A stretch of 64,000 nucleotides of DNA, taken from NCBI GenBank assembly GCA_947034885.2, contig OX344758.2, positions 15,527,067-15,591,066 on the forward strand, given 5' to 3'. This stretch comes from Thuidium tamariscinum (Eukaryota; Streptophyta; Bryopsida; Hypnales; Thuidiaceae). Every line of letters begins with the position of its first letter. Within the stretch, counting starts at the first letter, position 1. Below, in pieces: positions 48,828 to 60,230 of this stretch. The position numbers and the translations under genes are program-made. The notes under the pieces were generated by a model. That model was given only the letters and a program-made list of their open reading frames with translations, made no database searches and was not told the origin of the DNA.

Positions 48828-48959
48828 CACTAGTAGAAAATCTCCCTGGTTCTATTGATTTGGTCACGTTGATGATCAACAGATTTCTGTTAATCAACAG
48901 AAATCTGTTGATCATCAACGCGACCAAATCAACAGAACCGGGGAGATTTTCTACTAGTG
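48828..48959. mobile_element. CACTA-type MITE, 132-bp near-perfect palindrome, TSD AAT
   Basis: CACTAGTAGAAAATCTCC and its inverse at the two ends, AAT on both sides (48825-48827 and 48960-48962). The arms pair almost perfectly to the centre. The internal motif CCAAATCAAC is shared with the subterminal repeats of the 2-kb element at 54950-56983. Inserted in the 3' region of LINE2. Confidence 0.9.
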
Positions 48960-50574
48960 AATGAAGAAATATGAGCAAAAAAATAAAGAATCCAAAAGTA
49001 GAAAAAAAAAAAGCTAAATGAAAGAGCAGATGGAGGGTTTGTCTTTAATCCATGTAACTCTATTGCCTTGTCTATGCACAATGGTCGAAGAGTGGGTCCA
49101 AACTTGATTGAATTGTTTCTAATAATGGAATGCTCCATTAGGATTGTTACAGATTGCTAACTGTATCTTAAAGAGTGTGTGAGTCCCCGATTTGTCACCG
49201 GGGACTCACGGGTTCTTTTTTCGAAATTCCTACATAAACTAAGGCGTAATTGGGCTTATAAAACCCACAAAAGGGCATTAAACTGGTATTGGCATTACAC
49301 GTACCAATGTGCCAATTGGTCATTAGGTGGGATTTAGGATAGTTTACATCCAAAACACCCTTGTCTTAGCTAAATAGACGCCAAATTGATAGAGATGTGC
49401 AGGATTAGGGTAAGAAGCCTAAAAAGGCCCTGTCTAGGCTAGGAAGTCCTCATAGGGGGATCTAGGAGGAATCCCCCACTCCCCATAGCATCGAAGAGAA
49501 TACGGACAAAATACTAACCTTGAATTGCAGGTACCGGGCGATTTCCTAATTCTTGGAGCACGCAGTGGGGATGCAGATTTGCATCCAAGTGAGGGGATCC
49601 CATGGGTGGTCCCCTCTAAAGTTTGGGAATTTTCCGACTTTGTTTGGATATTTTCCCAGACGGTCAACCGCGGTGGACTTTGAGTGGGAATTCGAAAGAA
49701 TATCCCAAAGTGCGGTAAAATCCCACTAAAAATACTGCGAGGCGGTCTCACACCAATGGAGCGCTTCTCCAAGTTTCAAGACAAAATGATAGTTGGAAGA
49801 TCCCGAATCGGCAACATTCCTCCCCAACTAACAAATTAAATGACGGAAGCTGCAGTTGACCGGCGTATCGGGGCCATACGACATCGGAACGAAGCCTATG
49901 TTGGGTCTATTCCTACCCCCTTCCATCTACTTAAAAGATTGGTGAAGGTTTGGGGTCCAAAATTGCCAAACTCCAAAAGTTGGGAATTTATCCCAACTTT
50001 GATCCTAGCTTACGCTAAGATTCCTTGAGAATTTGGACATAGTTTAAGGGGTGAGGGATTCCCTCCAAGCTAATTATGGCCTTCCGGAGCCAATGGCGCA
50101 ATCCGTTTGCCATTTGGAGCTAAACTCCAAAAGTTAGCCTTTTGGGGACAACACATGGAGAAGAAATGGGGGTTTAAGGCCCCCCAATGCTTTTTGGGGG
50201 AGTTTTGGCCCCTATGGCCGTGGGGAACGCGTAAGGAACGTGTGGAGAACTCCGGGAACATGTGGGAGCAAGTACCACCTCAAAAAGTTAGTGGAAGTGG
50301 CTCATGTGCTTTGGTGTAAGTAATTTCAAATCAAGTAGGTGGGAACACATGGGAACTTCTCCTATGTGAGAACTTGTAGATTTTGGGGAAGGTAAATTAG
50401 ACGGTTTTGCAAGTTCTTGTAAGGTTAGGTAAGATTTGAATTTCTCAATTCAAATTGTGTAGATTTTAGGTGGATAATTAGATTTGGGATGGGTAAACAT
50501 GTACGGACCTCCTAAATTCCCTCATCTAGTTATTCTTAGTAGATTAAGGGGGGGGGTTGTTGCTCCCTTTTGAG

Positions 50575-50583
50575 TATAAAAGG
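50575..50583 (+). promoter_or_regulatory. Candidate TATA box of the LTR-like element
   Basis: TATAAAAGG, 1.4 kb into the element, followed by a CT-rich stretch (CATTCTCTCTCTTTT) resembling a transcription initiation region. Confidence 0.45.
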
Positions 50584-51571
50584 GGCGGCATTCTCCTCTC
50601 ATTCTCTCTCTTTTCTCACTCCTACCCATTTAAGGGAGGAAGACTATTGGGCCCAGGTTATGTCGGATTTCCTTTGGCTTTTGATGCCAAGGGAGCCTTT
50701 GATGGTCTTTTGGGGTTTTTACACCCTTTGGTAAGTGTGGTTTTTACTTGGGGACTTGAGACCCCCCCAAGTGGTGAAACTTATTGCAATCTAAGCTCGG
50801 TTTACTCATTGTATTGTACACTATTAAGAGTTGTTGTGGGAGAGACTTGTGAGGAACCGAGGGGTAACTTGGGAGGTAACTTAGAGAGTATGTTTGTAAT
50901 TTGTACTTCTCTCTTCTCCCTCTTCTCTTAGTCACGGGGTTAATTTAGTCCCATAGGGGACGGCGAAGCTTTGACTATAGTATTAGATAAATTGTGTGGA
51001 CACTCTCTTCTCCCTTTTCTCTTAGTTACGGGGTTAATTTAGTCCATAGGGGACGGCGAAGCTATGGCCTCCCCCCCTTCCTAAGAAGCTAAAGTCTTAG
51101 CCACGTGTCAAAACGCCTCACTCTCACGGCGAAGCTTTGAACCCCCTAAGTCTTAGCGGGGTGTCAAATAACCTTCCCTTTGAGTTAGAATCAGCGTTTA
51201 GTGTCCAACACGGTTGGCACTAAGTCAACGTTTAGCATCCAACATCCATTGGGTTAACCCCCTTGGGCCACATCAATTGTTCTTTTGTTAGAGAGGTTCC
51301 TAGTCTCCACTCAAAAAGCCAAAAATTGCAAGTCTAAAATTGCCAAGCTCCAGCGCTGGACCAGCCAGCCAGGGCCCCAGCCAGCCAGAGCCCGCAGCCA
51401 GCCGGGAGCCCTAGCCGTGTACCGCAGCCAGCCAGCTGGGCCCGCAGCCGGGTACCTCAGCCGGGTCCGCAGCCAGCTAGGGGTTCGGGGAGGCTAGGGT
51501 TTGGGGAGCCAGGGTTCGGGGGGTCCAGGGGCCTTCGGGGGTCCAGGGTCCTTGCACACAATCAATAGAAC

Positions 51572-51711
51572 TTAGTGGGGTTAGGAGGTAGTATAGAAAT
51601 TAGTTGGTTTAGGAGATAGTATAGAAATTAGTTGGTTTAGGGGATAGTATAGAAATTAGTTGGGCTAGGAAGTAGTCTAGAAATTAGTTGAGCTAGGAAG
51701 TAGTTGCAAAA
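51572..51711 (+). repeat. 28-bp minisatellite, five units
   Basis: Units of TTAGTTGGTTTAGGAGATAG followed by TATAGAAA, five in register with small substitutions; the first and last are the most diverged. It lies inside the LTR-like element. Confidence 0.85.
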
Positions 51712-51939
51712 AAGACCTACTTGTAAGAAACACCCGGAAGGGGATAATTAAAAGAGCCGGGCCAAGATATGGCAATGATGGACGCGGCGTGGAGTGAAGA
51801 GGATCGGATGCACGGAACGGAGGTGGGCCTCTAAACCTTCCTTTGATTTGAATTAATTGATGCAATAGGGAATTAATTAGTGGAAGAGTCTACATCCCAA
51901 GTATGATTAAGGTCCGGTGATTAGCAATCACGAATAGGA

Positions 51940-52620
51940 AGACAACCATAAAGAGAAGGAAAGTAATGAATACCCAAGCGTAGAAGTGGAGGAATACGTA
52001 GAGTAGAAGAATACATAGAGTAGAAGAATACATAGGGTAAAAGAATATAAATACATAGAGTAGAAGAATACATAGGACAAAAGAATACAAATACATAGAG
52101 TAGACTAAGACAAAGACGAATACGTAGAATAGGATAAAAATACAAGAATGTAGAGTAGGCCCAAACAAATACGAAGACGTAGTATAGATTAAAAGAATAC
52201 CAATATATAGAGGTAGACTAGACAAATACAAAGATGTAGAAGTAGATTAAGATAAATACCAATACGTAGAATAGGATAAAAATACAAAGATGTAGAGATG
52301 GGGTAGGGAATACCATAAGTAAAGTAGGCTAAAACAAATCCAAACACGTAGAAGTGGGATAAACAAGAACAAAGCATAACAGTAGGACAAGAGAACGAAA
52401 CACATAGAGTAAGGAGCAATTAGAAGTAGGGTAAATAAGAACAAAATATAAAAGTAGGACAAGAAAACGAAACACATAGAGTAAGGAGCAATTAGAAGTA
52501 GGGTAAATAAGAACAAAACATAAAAGTAGGACAAGAGAACGAAACACATAGAGTAAGGAGCAATTAGAAGTAGGACAAGAGAACGAAACAAACCCTTGGT
52601 AGGATAGGTAGGCTAGTAAA
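51940..52620. repeat. Purine-rich repeat block with a 72-bp tandem unit
   Basis: 51940-52350 is built of ATACATAGAGTAGAAGA-like short repeats. From 52381 a 72-bp unit starting AGTAGGACAAGAGAACGAAA recurs at 52453 and 52525, with a shortened fourth at 52569. Because the purine-rich strand has almost no minus-strand stop codons, several overlapping minus frames stay open; they are not genes. Confidence 0.8.
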
Positions 52621-53609
52621 GAAGATCCATTGCTTGGAAGGCACAATGGATTGATGCTTAGACACCCGTAGGTAATAGAACTGTTAGGACCAGAGCCTGA
52701 TTGTGATCGCTTAATTCCAAGGGTGGGAATGAAGCGCCCACAGAGTGTGGCCCTACCAATGTCAAGAATCGCTTCCCAAAGGGCTTTCTATATGAGATGC
52801 ATTGGCCACCAATCTTTTGCAAAAACTTGGTGGTTGTGGACGATCGAGCTCAACCAAAGAGCCGCCCCTCAAAGTTATGTCCAAAGTGTTCAGATCCTAT
52901 GAAATTTCCTAGGTACCTTAGCTCCAAAGATACACTGAATAGTGATAAGTCTATGATGAACACCCAACGTTTGAGAGGGGCCCAAGTTTTGGTAAGCAAC
53001 CAATAAGGCATAGATCTAGACTTCTTGAGCTCATACACATGCATAGAATTGGTGAAGTAGTGTCTATCTTTGGATGTGCAGCATATACACTAGGTGTCGA
53101 TGTCTGGGGCTATGTGAGCCTGTTAAGAATTAACAACAACTACATTATGCCAAATTGACCAAATAAATGTAGTCTCCTTTTGTGGTCGGGTTTTGAGCCA
53201 TACATCTTTCCACAAAGAAGAAAATGAATCTGGAAGGAGTCCATTCTACTAGGATGCAATGGAACACTTGGATTGGTCAATTTTTCAATAAGAGTTTCTT
53301 GCCAAGAGATGCCAAATAATCATACAAGCCTCATTTGCTGGTCCATTTTCATCTTCCAGAATCAAAATCCATTGAATTGATGGTGCCAAAAAAACACCCA
53401 TTGGGGCCTTGTACTTTGCCTTCTTCAAATTGGGATGATTCTTATGTGTCAAACAAGGCCAAAGTAAGCCTCCCCAAGAGCGTGGGTTGGTGAAAAGATC
53501 AATTGCTGTGATTTAGGGCTTATTGTTGCTCGGAGAGAATCTAGAGGGATAAAGATATCTTGTAGTTGAGGCCGTAGCAGGTTGGGATCTACAATTGAGA
53601 TTCTCTAGA

Positions 53610-54051
53610 GGGTCAAAACAATGTAATAGGAGCCAATTTTACCATAACCATTCCTTTTTTAGGATAATTATTGATTTTAAAGTTCAAATTTGAATAGATT
53701 TGTCTTAATAAATTATGCTTCAAGAATCATAGATGTTATAGTCTCATGTTAAAGCATTTTATTGTCTATTGTGTCATTGTTTTATTTTAATTAAGCATAA
53801 AAACCTCATATAACTAGTGCTTTTAAGTCCTTTGGTGAAATTCAAAATAGAAGATTTAGGAACTTTTCTATTGAAAGTTATAATATTTTGAATAGAATTT
53901 GTCAATATCAACAACTTTGAACAATTTTTAGAATCAATTTTGTTGAAATTAATAGAGTTTTTGAATAAAACATTCCTTGAAAATTTCAAAAGGATCTCCA
54001 AAAGGACCTAGAGATGTGTCAAAATTGGCTCCTATTACCTTGTTTTGACCC
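53610..54051. mobile_element. GGGT...ACCC element in LINE2, 4-bp TSD (TAGA), 442 bp
   Basis: Left end GGGTCAAAACAATGTAATAG; inverse of the right end GGGTCAAAACAAGGTAATAG, with pairing over 31 bases. TAGA stands at 53606-53609 and 54052-54055. The interior is AT-rich and unrelated to 47331-48062, but the GGGT ends and TSD length agree. No coding of note. Confidence 0.85.
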
Positions 54052-54949
54052 TAGACTAGTGATGGGAGATGGTCCATAGGTCGTGTGAAGATCCCAACTG
54101 AGTCATTTGGATTTGCCTAAGAAGATTGAACGACTAGATATTGAAGCCAGTTGTTGGAAATTTGAGCCAGTAAGAAATACCAATGGTGTTTCTCAATTGG
54201 AGTGAACGGGAATTCTAATGATACAACCTCCCAAGACTTAAAGTGTTTACAGTATGCATCCCATAAATCTTGTATTAAATATAAACGAAACTAAGCTAGC
54301 ATTCAAGTCCAATTTGTTGAAAAATTGAAATTGGAACCAATGAATGAATTTAACCACCATAGGCTTGTTTGATAAGACTTCACTGGCATTAGATGGGAGA
54401 ATAGATTGGATATACTTGACAAGGCATTTTCAACCCAAAGGTCCGAGGTAATGCAATTCGACACGTGTGAACCTCTTATATTTGATGGTTGATGTATCAT
54501 TAGCCAAGCTACTAAAGGATACCAATATTACAATTTGGGGTGTGGTTTCATCTTATTGATGTGGTGCTTGAAGAGAATTTTCAAGCCTAAAATACCAAGT
54601 TCTATTGCATACAAGATCCACTTGGCCAATAACATGTTAAGGAAAACCTCCCGGTTGAACATTTGAAGACCATTGAAAGCCTTTGGTAGATAGCATGAGA
54701 AGACTGCCTTTACCTTTTTGAAAAAAGAATGGAAGAAGGTGATGTTACTACAAGAAAGTGTAGATATAAATGACTCAACAACAATAACGGCTTGTCCGAT
54801 TTGATTAAACAATGACTGTTGACTCCATAATTGTACCAACTCTATGCTCTTCACAATTTCAAAGTCACTTTGCAATCATGATGACGACTTGAGGATGAAG
54901 ATGTGACAAAATCAAAGAATCATTTGTGAAAATTCATTCAAAATGTCAT

Positions 54950-56983
54950 CACTACTAGAAAATGATGTCCAAGTCAACAAAAAAACAACAAGTTTTTGTT
55001 GAATTGCATACTGTATTGACCGTTTTTACAATTTTATGTTGATTTGGACACTGTATTATCCAAATCAACAAAAAATTTGTTGATTTGGATAGTATAGTAT
55101 CCAAATCAACAAAAGAAATTGTTGATTTGGATAGTATGGTCTTCAAATCAACAAAAAAATTAACAAATATTTGTTGCAATTGACTTAAATTTTTCTTAAG
55201 TAAGTTTTTTTATTTAGGCAATAATTAAATAATCTTAGTTTGAAATCTTTGTATCATGAACTTTTTAAATAAAACTAATTCCTCACAATTCAATGTTTTG
55301 TGAATTCAACAGACTTTGGAGGCAATTTAAGCATGGTAAAATATCTTTTTTGGAAAAACTTCTAACTAAGAAAAGTTGTAAAATCAAACAAATTTTCACC
55401 TCCAAAAATTCATTTATGATTTTATGTCTTCAGTCAAAAGTTATGAATAAAATTCAGAGAGAGTGTTTGAAAATCTCAAAAAAATTGTTCCTTGCTACCG
55501 CTATGAATTTTGTCCATGAATTTTTATTGAAATTTCAAAATTACAAACGGATTTTAAGAGATTAAATTTAATTTAACTTCTCAACTTTTTTTTTTGTTTA
55601 AAATTTTTCCAAAAAAGATGTTTTACTATGTTGAAATCGCTTCTAAAGTTTACTGAAATTTAGAGACACCGATTTCAAAATCTTTAAATTTAAGGAATAA
55701 CTAATTTGTCCAATATTTCTAAAAAATTGTACTATACTTTGTATATTTAAGGAAGATTATATTATTACTATGTCAAAATGTGTTTAATTAAACAAAGTTG
55801 CTATAATCTTACATTTTACAAAACTTATTGATTTAAAACTTCACTTTGACTTCTTCATGGTTAATTTTTCTATAACCTAATAGGATGTTTTTGTGGACTT
55901 GAAAAAACAATGTCCAATTTAAGGAAAAAAAAAATTTGGTTAATTTTGAGTAATTAGAGTTTCCAAATTAGAATTTGTCTTAAATTAGAGATATGATTAA
56001 TCAATATGGTTTGAGTTTTTTATAAAATGAAAAGTTTTAATTGAATTAAACATTCACAACTTGGATTTTGTAAGTTTAGCTGACTTCAGAGCTCATTTAG
56101 GCATAGTAAATAAACGTTTTTATAAAAAATTTGAACTAATGAAAGTTGAAGGTTGAAGTAAAGTTTCACCTCTAAAAATCCTTTTGTCATTTGGAGATTT
56201 TAATAGAAATTTATTGCCAAAATTCAAAGACAGTTGAGTTATTTGTAAAGTACCCTAAACCGGGGTTTAAACTCATCAGTTTTGTAAAAAAGCCGATTGA
56301 GTTAAAAAAGTCAAAATAAAAGTGGGTACGAAACTTATTTTTCCATCAAAATGGTGCCTAAAAAAGTTTGGTCCCCACTTTTGAATTTGTGTGGGATAAG
56401 TATCTTGCAAAAAAGTTTGATGCTTCAACTATAGTTGCCTTCTCAACTTCAAAAAAAGTCATGCCCAAAGTGGGGGGGACTTTACAAATAACTCAAGTGT
56501 TTTGAAAAAAACTTGACATTTTTTAACACTGTCTTTGAATTTTGGCCATAACTTTCTATAAAAATCTCCAAATGACAAACGGATTTTTGGAAGTGAAACT
56601 TCACTGGCGGGTTTAAAAAGATTTATATACTAAATAACTTCAAAAGTGTTCATAAGTACTTGGAGGTGGCTTGGTGGTTTGAAACCCTTCCCTCCCAACT
56701 ATGATGTGGGGGGTTCAAACCTCCATGCCAACACCCCATTGAGGTGACAGTCAATGTTGACTGCCATATCAACAGTGACCACATGGATTGCCATGTGGCA
56801 AATGTTGATTGGTTTATTCAATTAAATTTTCTTTTTAAATTATTTTACAACATGACCAAATCAACAAAAAGTTTAACAAGTTTTTTCTACATACTGTCCA
56901 AGTCAACTACACTAAATCAACATAGAAGTGTTAGACCAAATCAACACTTTTTTGTTGATTTGGACACAAATTTTCTAGTAGTG
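54950..56983. mobile_element. CACTA-like element, 2.03 kb, nested inside the 5-kb element
   Basis: Termini CACTACTAGAAAATG and the inverse CATTTTCTAGTAGTG-type right end (CTAGTAGTG at 56975-56983). Flanks CAT and CAC differ by one base. Both ends carry clustered subterminal motifs GTTGATTTGG/CCAAATCAAC (for example 55041-55155 and 56862-56965), the layout of transposase-binding sites in CACTA elements. The interior includes an imperfect large palindrome around 56150-56610 and diverged copies of a CACCTCCAAAAAT-type segment. No transposase. Confidence 0.8.
56234..56496 (-). mobile_element. 263-bp MITE, TIR TTGAGTTATTTGTAAAGT (copy 2), third nesting level
   Basis: Inverted copy of 13364-13627 with the same 18-base termini. 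It lies at the centre of a palindrome in the 2-kb element: the sequence CAAAATTCAAAGACAG just left of it recurs inverted about 40 bases to its right. Confidence 0.85.
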
Positions 56984-57009
56984 CACTGACTAATTGTTTG
57001 TCACACACT

Positions 57010-57545
57010 ACAACTACACATTACTATTGTATGACTTTGAAATGACTGCAAGGTCTCAAATAGGTCATGGTGCAATTTTTTGTACTAAGGATGGGTACAA
57101 CACTAAGATAACATAGATAGTAGTCATTTTTGAATTACTAGACTACGACTACACTCTACTACTATACAACTATAAAATGATTGTAGGGTCCTAAATAAGC
57201 CATGGTGCAATTTTTATACTAAAGATGGGTAGGACACTAAATTGACGTGGATGGTAGTTATTTTTGAATTACTAAAGTGTGACTATGCTTTACTACTATA
57301 CAACTATAAAATGACTGTAGAATCTTACATAGTCCACAGTGCAATTTTTTGCACTAAAGATGGGAAAGGCATGAAGCTGACGTAGATGATAGTCATTTTT
57401 GAATTACTAGACTATGACTACGCTTTACTACTATGCAACTCTAAAATGATTGTAGGGTCCCAAATAGGTCATGGTGCAATTTTTGTACCAAAAATGAGTA
57501 GGGCATTAAGTTGATATGGACGGCAATCATTCTTAATTTATTGAG
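57010..57545 (+). repeat. 135-bp tandem repeat, four units
   Basis: The marker CATGGTGCAATTTTT or its variant starts at 57066, 57201, 57335 and 57470, a period of 134-135. Each unit has ACTACGCTTTACTACTATGC-type and ATAAAATGACTGTAGGGTC-type segments. It lies inside the 5-kb CACTA element next to the nested element's right end. Confidence 0.85.
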
Positions 57546-59794
57546 ATGCAATTGTGTCTAAACAGTATTAGAGGTGCATCATAGTCAAATACAAGTATAG
57601 TGGCATTAGGACCCAATTGTGGAGCTCATTCAAGGATTACTTTTATATATGACTCCGTCATCACCTTACTGAGCTTTTGAGCCCATTTGATAGATTTTAG
57701 ATACAGGTAGTTTCTCCTCTCATCAATCAATGTAGGCAAAAAAGGTATTCAATTTTGACTAGGACTAAGACATTATGACCAAATAGTAATTTAAATTTAC
57801 ATTAAAAATGAAAAATGCCTTCAATGAAAGACATAATTAGCAGATACATACTTGAAGTACAAAAGCAAGGCAAAGTGCGCATTTCATAGTTTCAATATGT
57901 GTACATTACACATAGCATTTATATTGCCTCTATAGTCACTATAAAATTATTGCATGCAACTATCGACAAACAATCTTCAACTCACAAACTATTGTACACT
58001 TAATGCTCTAATTCAAAGATGTTCTTGATATTATATTCTTGTGCACATGATCCACTGCCATCATGCATGTTGATCAATGCACTATGAATGGAGTGATTCA
58101 AAAGATGTTTGGCTACTACAACACCATCATGCAATTTAAGATTTTCTAACATTCACATCCTAATATTCTTCTTGAGATAATAAGTTCTTTCTTAATCTTT
58201 CCAATTTCCCTACTTTTTGTTTATGTTTTTCATTTTTTAAAAATTTCAATAGAAGACTTCTTTTGTCTTTTTGTTTAAAATCATGCATTATTAATGGTCT
58301 TTTTGTTTATTGGTGTATATTATTTTCTTCTTCAAGGTTTATTTGTATGATTTGTTTAAACTCATACTAATATTCTAACAATAACTTCTAAAAACTTGTG
58401 CCATTATCATTGCATTACTTTTGAGCACTTCATATCACTCATATTTGAATTCCTAGGGTCTCAACAAACATACATTAAGGTATTTAGATGTAGGTGGTGA
58501 CAATTGTTAAGTCCCATTTCTCCCTTATATAGACAACATTGTTACTTTGGTACTACTATAGAACAACTTCTTGCAATCGCTAAATGACTTCTTATGACTA
58601 CCAAATTACTACTTAAAAGTCTCCAATTATTGTGTAGCTAGTTTACAATTGTTTCAAATCAACATCTTGCACACTTTGATTCATTGTACAATTTGTAAAC
58701 ATCTTAAGCAATCATTGTCACACTTTCCTTGCATTTAGTGAGGAGACTTAAGACAACTATATAGTATATACATCCTTGTTTAGCGGAAGTCGAATAGGTG
58801 ACCCTAGTACTCTTCCTATGCCAATCCTTTTAAGATTTGTTAGCAAATTTGTCTATAACTTTTGATTTGAGGCTTAAAATCTAAAACAAATTTTTAAAGA
58901 TGAAAGTAAGATTGATTTCTCAACTTTTATTAGTTGAAAGTTTTTTGAAAAAAGTTAATCTAGTATGCCTAAATGAGGTCTGAAATTTTACTTGTATTAA
59001 TACAATTCCTATGTTTTATATATCCCCACATGTTTGTCTTGACTCCTACCACCCCTCTAGTATAAAGGGTTTGTCATTTCCTCACATACTAAGTGGCTTT
59101 GGAAGTCATATGGCACATGTACCAAAAATAATGTATGGTGTATGTTATATTGTATATGGTATAATATATACGTTGTATTATGTATGATATATGGTGTATG
59201 GCATATTGTATATGGTATGTTGTTGTGGAATTTGGAATGTATTCATATGTGACTACAAAATGACTACTCCCTAAACATTTGTTATTACACTTTTCTTTAC
59301 ATACATTGTCTACAAATTGTAAATGACAGAAAAATGATTTTCTACATTCTTGGAAAGTGACCTAAATCCTAAATCCATGGCACTACAAAATGACTTATTC
59401 CATCATAACTTTTGAATGACTGCATAATGACTTTAGAATGACTTCTACATGACTCTGACATGGATGTCCATGTCAGTAGTGCTTTGACTATATCACAACT
59501 ACAAAATGACTACATAATCGGTTGATGTGGATGTCTATATTGACAAAAATTCCTTTGAAAATGGGCAGCTACTCATCTTTTCCCAAAAATTTACTTGTCC
59601 ACCTCATCAACCATGTAGAATTTGTCATCTTTTTTTTTATCTAAGTTCCAAATGGATGGTGATTATAAAATCGCAAACATTTAAAGAATAACTTGTCCAC
59701 AATGACTTCAAGGGCTTGAACTCATTTTCCAGTCATTATGGTTTGGAATGATTATTTTGTAGTCATTTAGAATAGTCATTTATACCCCCTATTT
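57546..59794. other. Right half of the 5-kb CACTA element, non-coding
   Basis: AT-rich. A GTATGG/TATATGG repeat block at about 59130-59225 is shared with 63715-63870. Subterminal AATGACT repeats become dense from 59250. No transposase segments. Confidence 0.5.
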
Positions 59795-60230
59795 CTTGTA
59801 ATGTCTATACCAAGCACATTCAATAACTTCCTTAGCTTTGTCCAATTGGCTCTTGTTCATCTTCTATTTGTTGGACCATAGTAGAGTGGTATAGAATTCA
59901 ATTTTTGCAAAAACTTCTGAGTGGTTTGACCATCTACAATCCTTCAAATCAAATAATCAAGCAAATTTTGTTGTGACTACCCTACTCCATTTTTAAAAAA
60001 ATAAACCTTATGAAGTCAGGCTAAAATGCGTTGATTTGAAGTCTTAAGGTTGTACCACAAAAAAAGACTTCCATTTGATCTTGAATTATCTTCAATATGT
60101 AAGTGGCATTTGAGATTGATGAAAAGACTTCTTCCTTGAGTTGAACCTAGATGGTTGTAAGGATTTGTTTTATCATTACAAGATTCCACTATGTTGAAGT
60201 CACCAACTAAAATCCATTGATAGGAAGATG

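Larger units (their letters stand above)
49179..52742 (+). mobile_element. LTR-like element (possible solo LTR), 3.56 kb, TSD GAGTG
   Basis: Starts TGTGAGTCCCCG and ends GCGCCCACA (TG...CA), flanked by GAGTG at 49174-49178 and 52743-52747. The same LINE2 protein runs on either side. No second LTR copy and no gag-pol coding are visible, so it is either a solo LTR of unusual length or a non-coding derivative. A TATA sequence TATAAAAGG at 50575-50583, preceded by GC-poor DNA and followed by a pyrimidine-rich stretch, suggests a plus-strand U3/R promoter. A 94-bp duplication with ACGGGGTTAATTTAGT lies at about 50933 and 51027. GC-rich CAGCCAGC repeats fill 51350-51480. Tandem repeats follow at 51572 and 52381. 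Confidence 0.6.
54746..59803. mobile_element. Non-autonomous CACTA (EnSpm) element, 5.06 kb
   Basis: Left end TACTACAAGAAAGTGTAGAT followed by ATAAATGACT; the inverse right end reads CATTACAAGAAATAGGGGGT followed by ATAAATGACT. This is close to the canonical plant CACTACAAGAAA terminus with one substitution in the first bases of each end. Possible 3-bp flanks TGT and TCT differ by one base. AATGACT/AGTCATT occurs more than a dozen times, concentrated near both ends, as subterminal repeats. No transposase frame. It contains the element at 54950-56983 and a 135-bp tandem array. It sits between the endonuclease and post-RT parts of LINE2. Confidence 0.7.

Noticed and set aside
48692..48978. Overlapping plus and minus frames with nearly the same peptide
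   Set aside because: They translate the two arms of the 132-bp palindromic CACTA MITE, so the similarity is a palindrome effect.
51890..52646. Four overlapping minus-strand open frames of 74-114 codons rich in Leu, Tyr, Phe and Cys
   Set aside because: They are open in more than one frame at once because the underlying purine-rich tandem repeats lack stop codons on that strand; repeat units, not domains, explain them.
49179..52742. Calling a full LTR retrotransposon
   Set aside because: No second LTR, primer-binding site or gag-pol segment could be found, so only an LTR-like unit is claimed.
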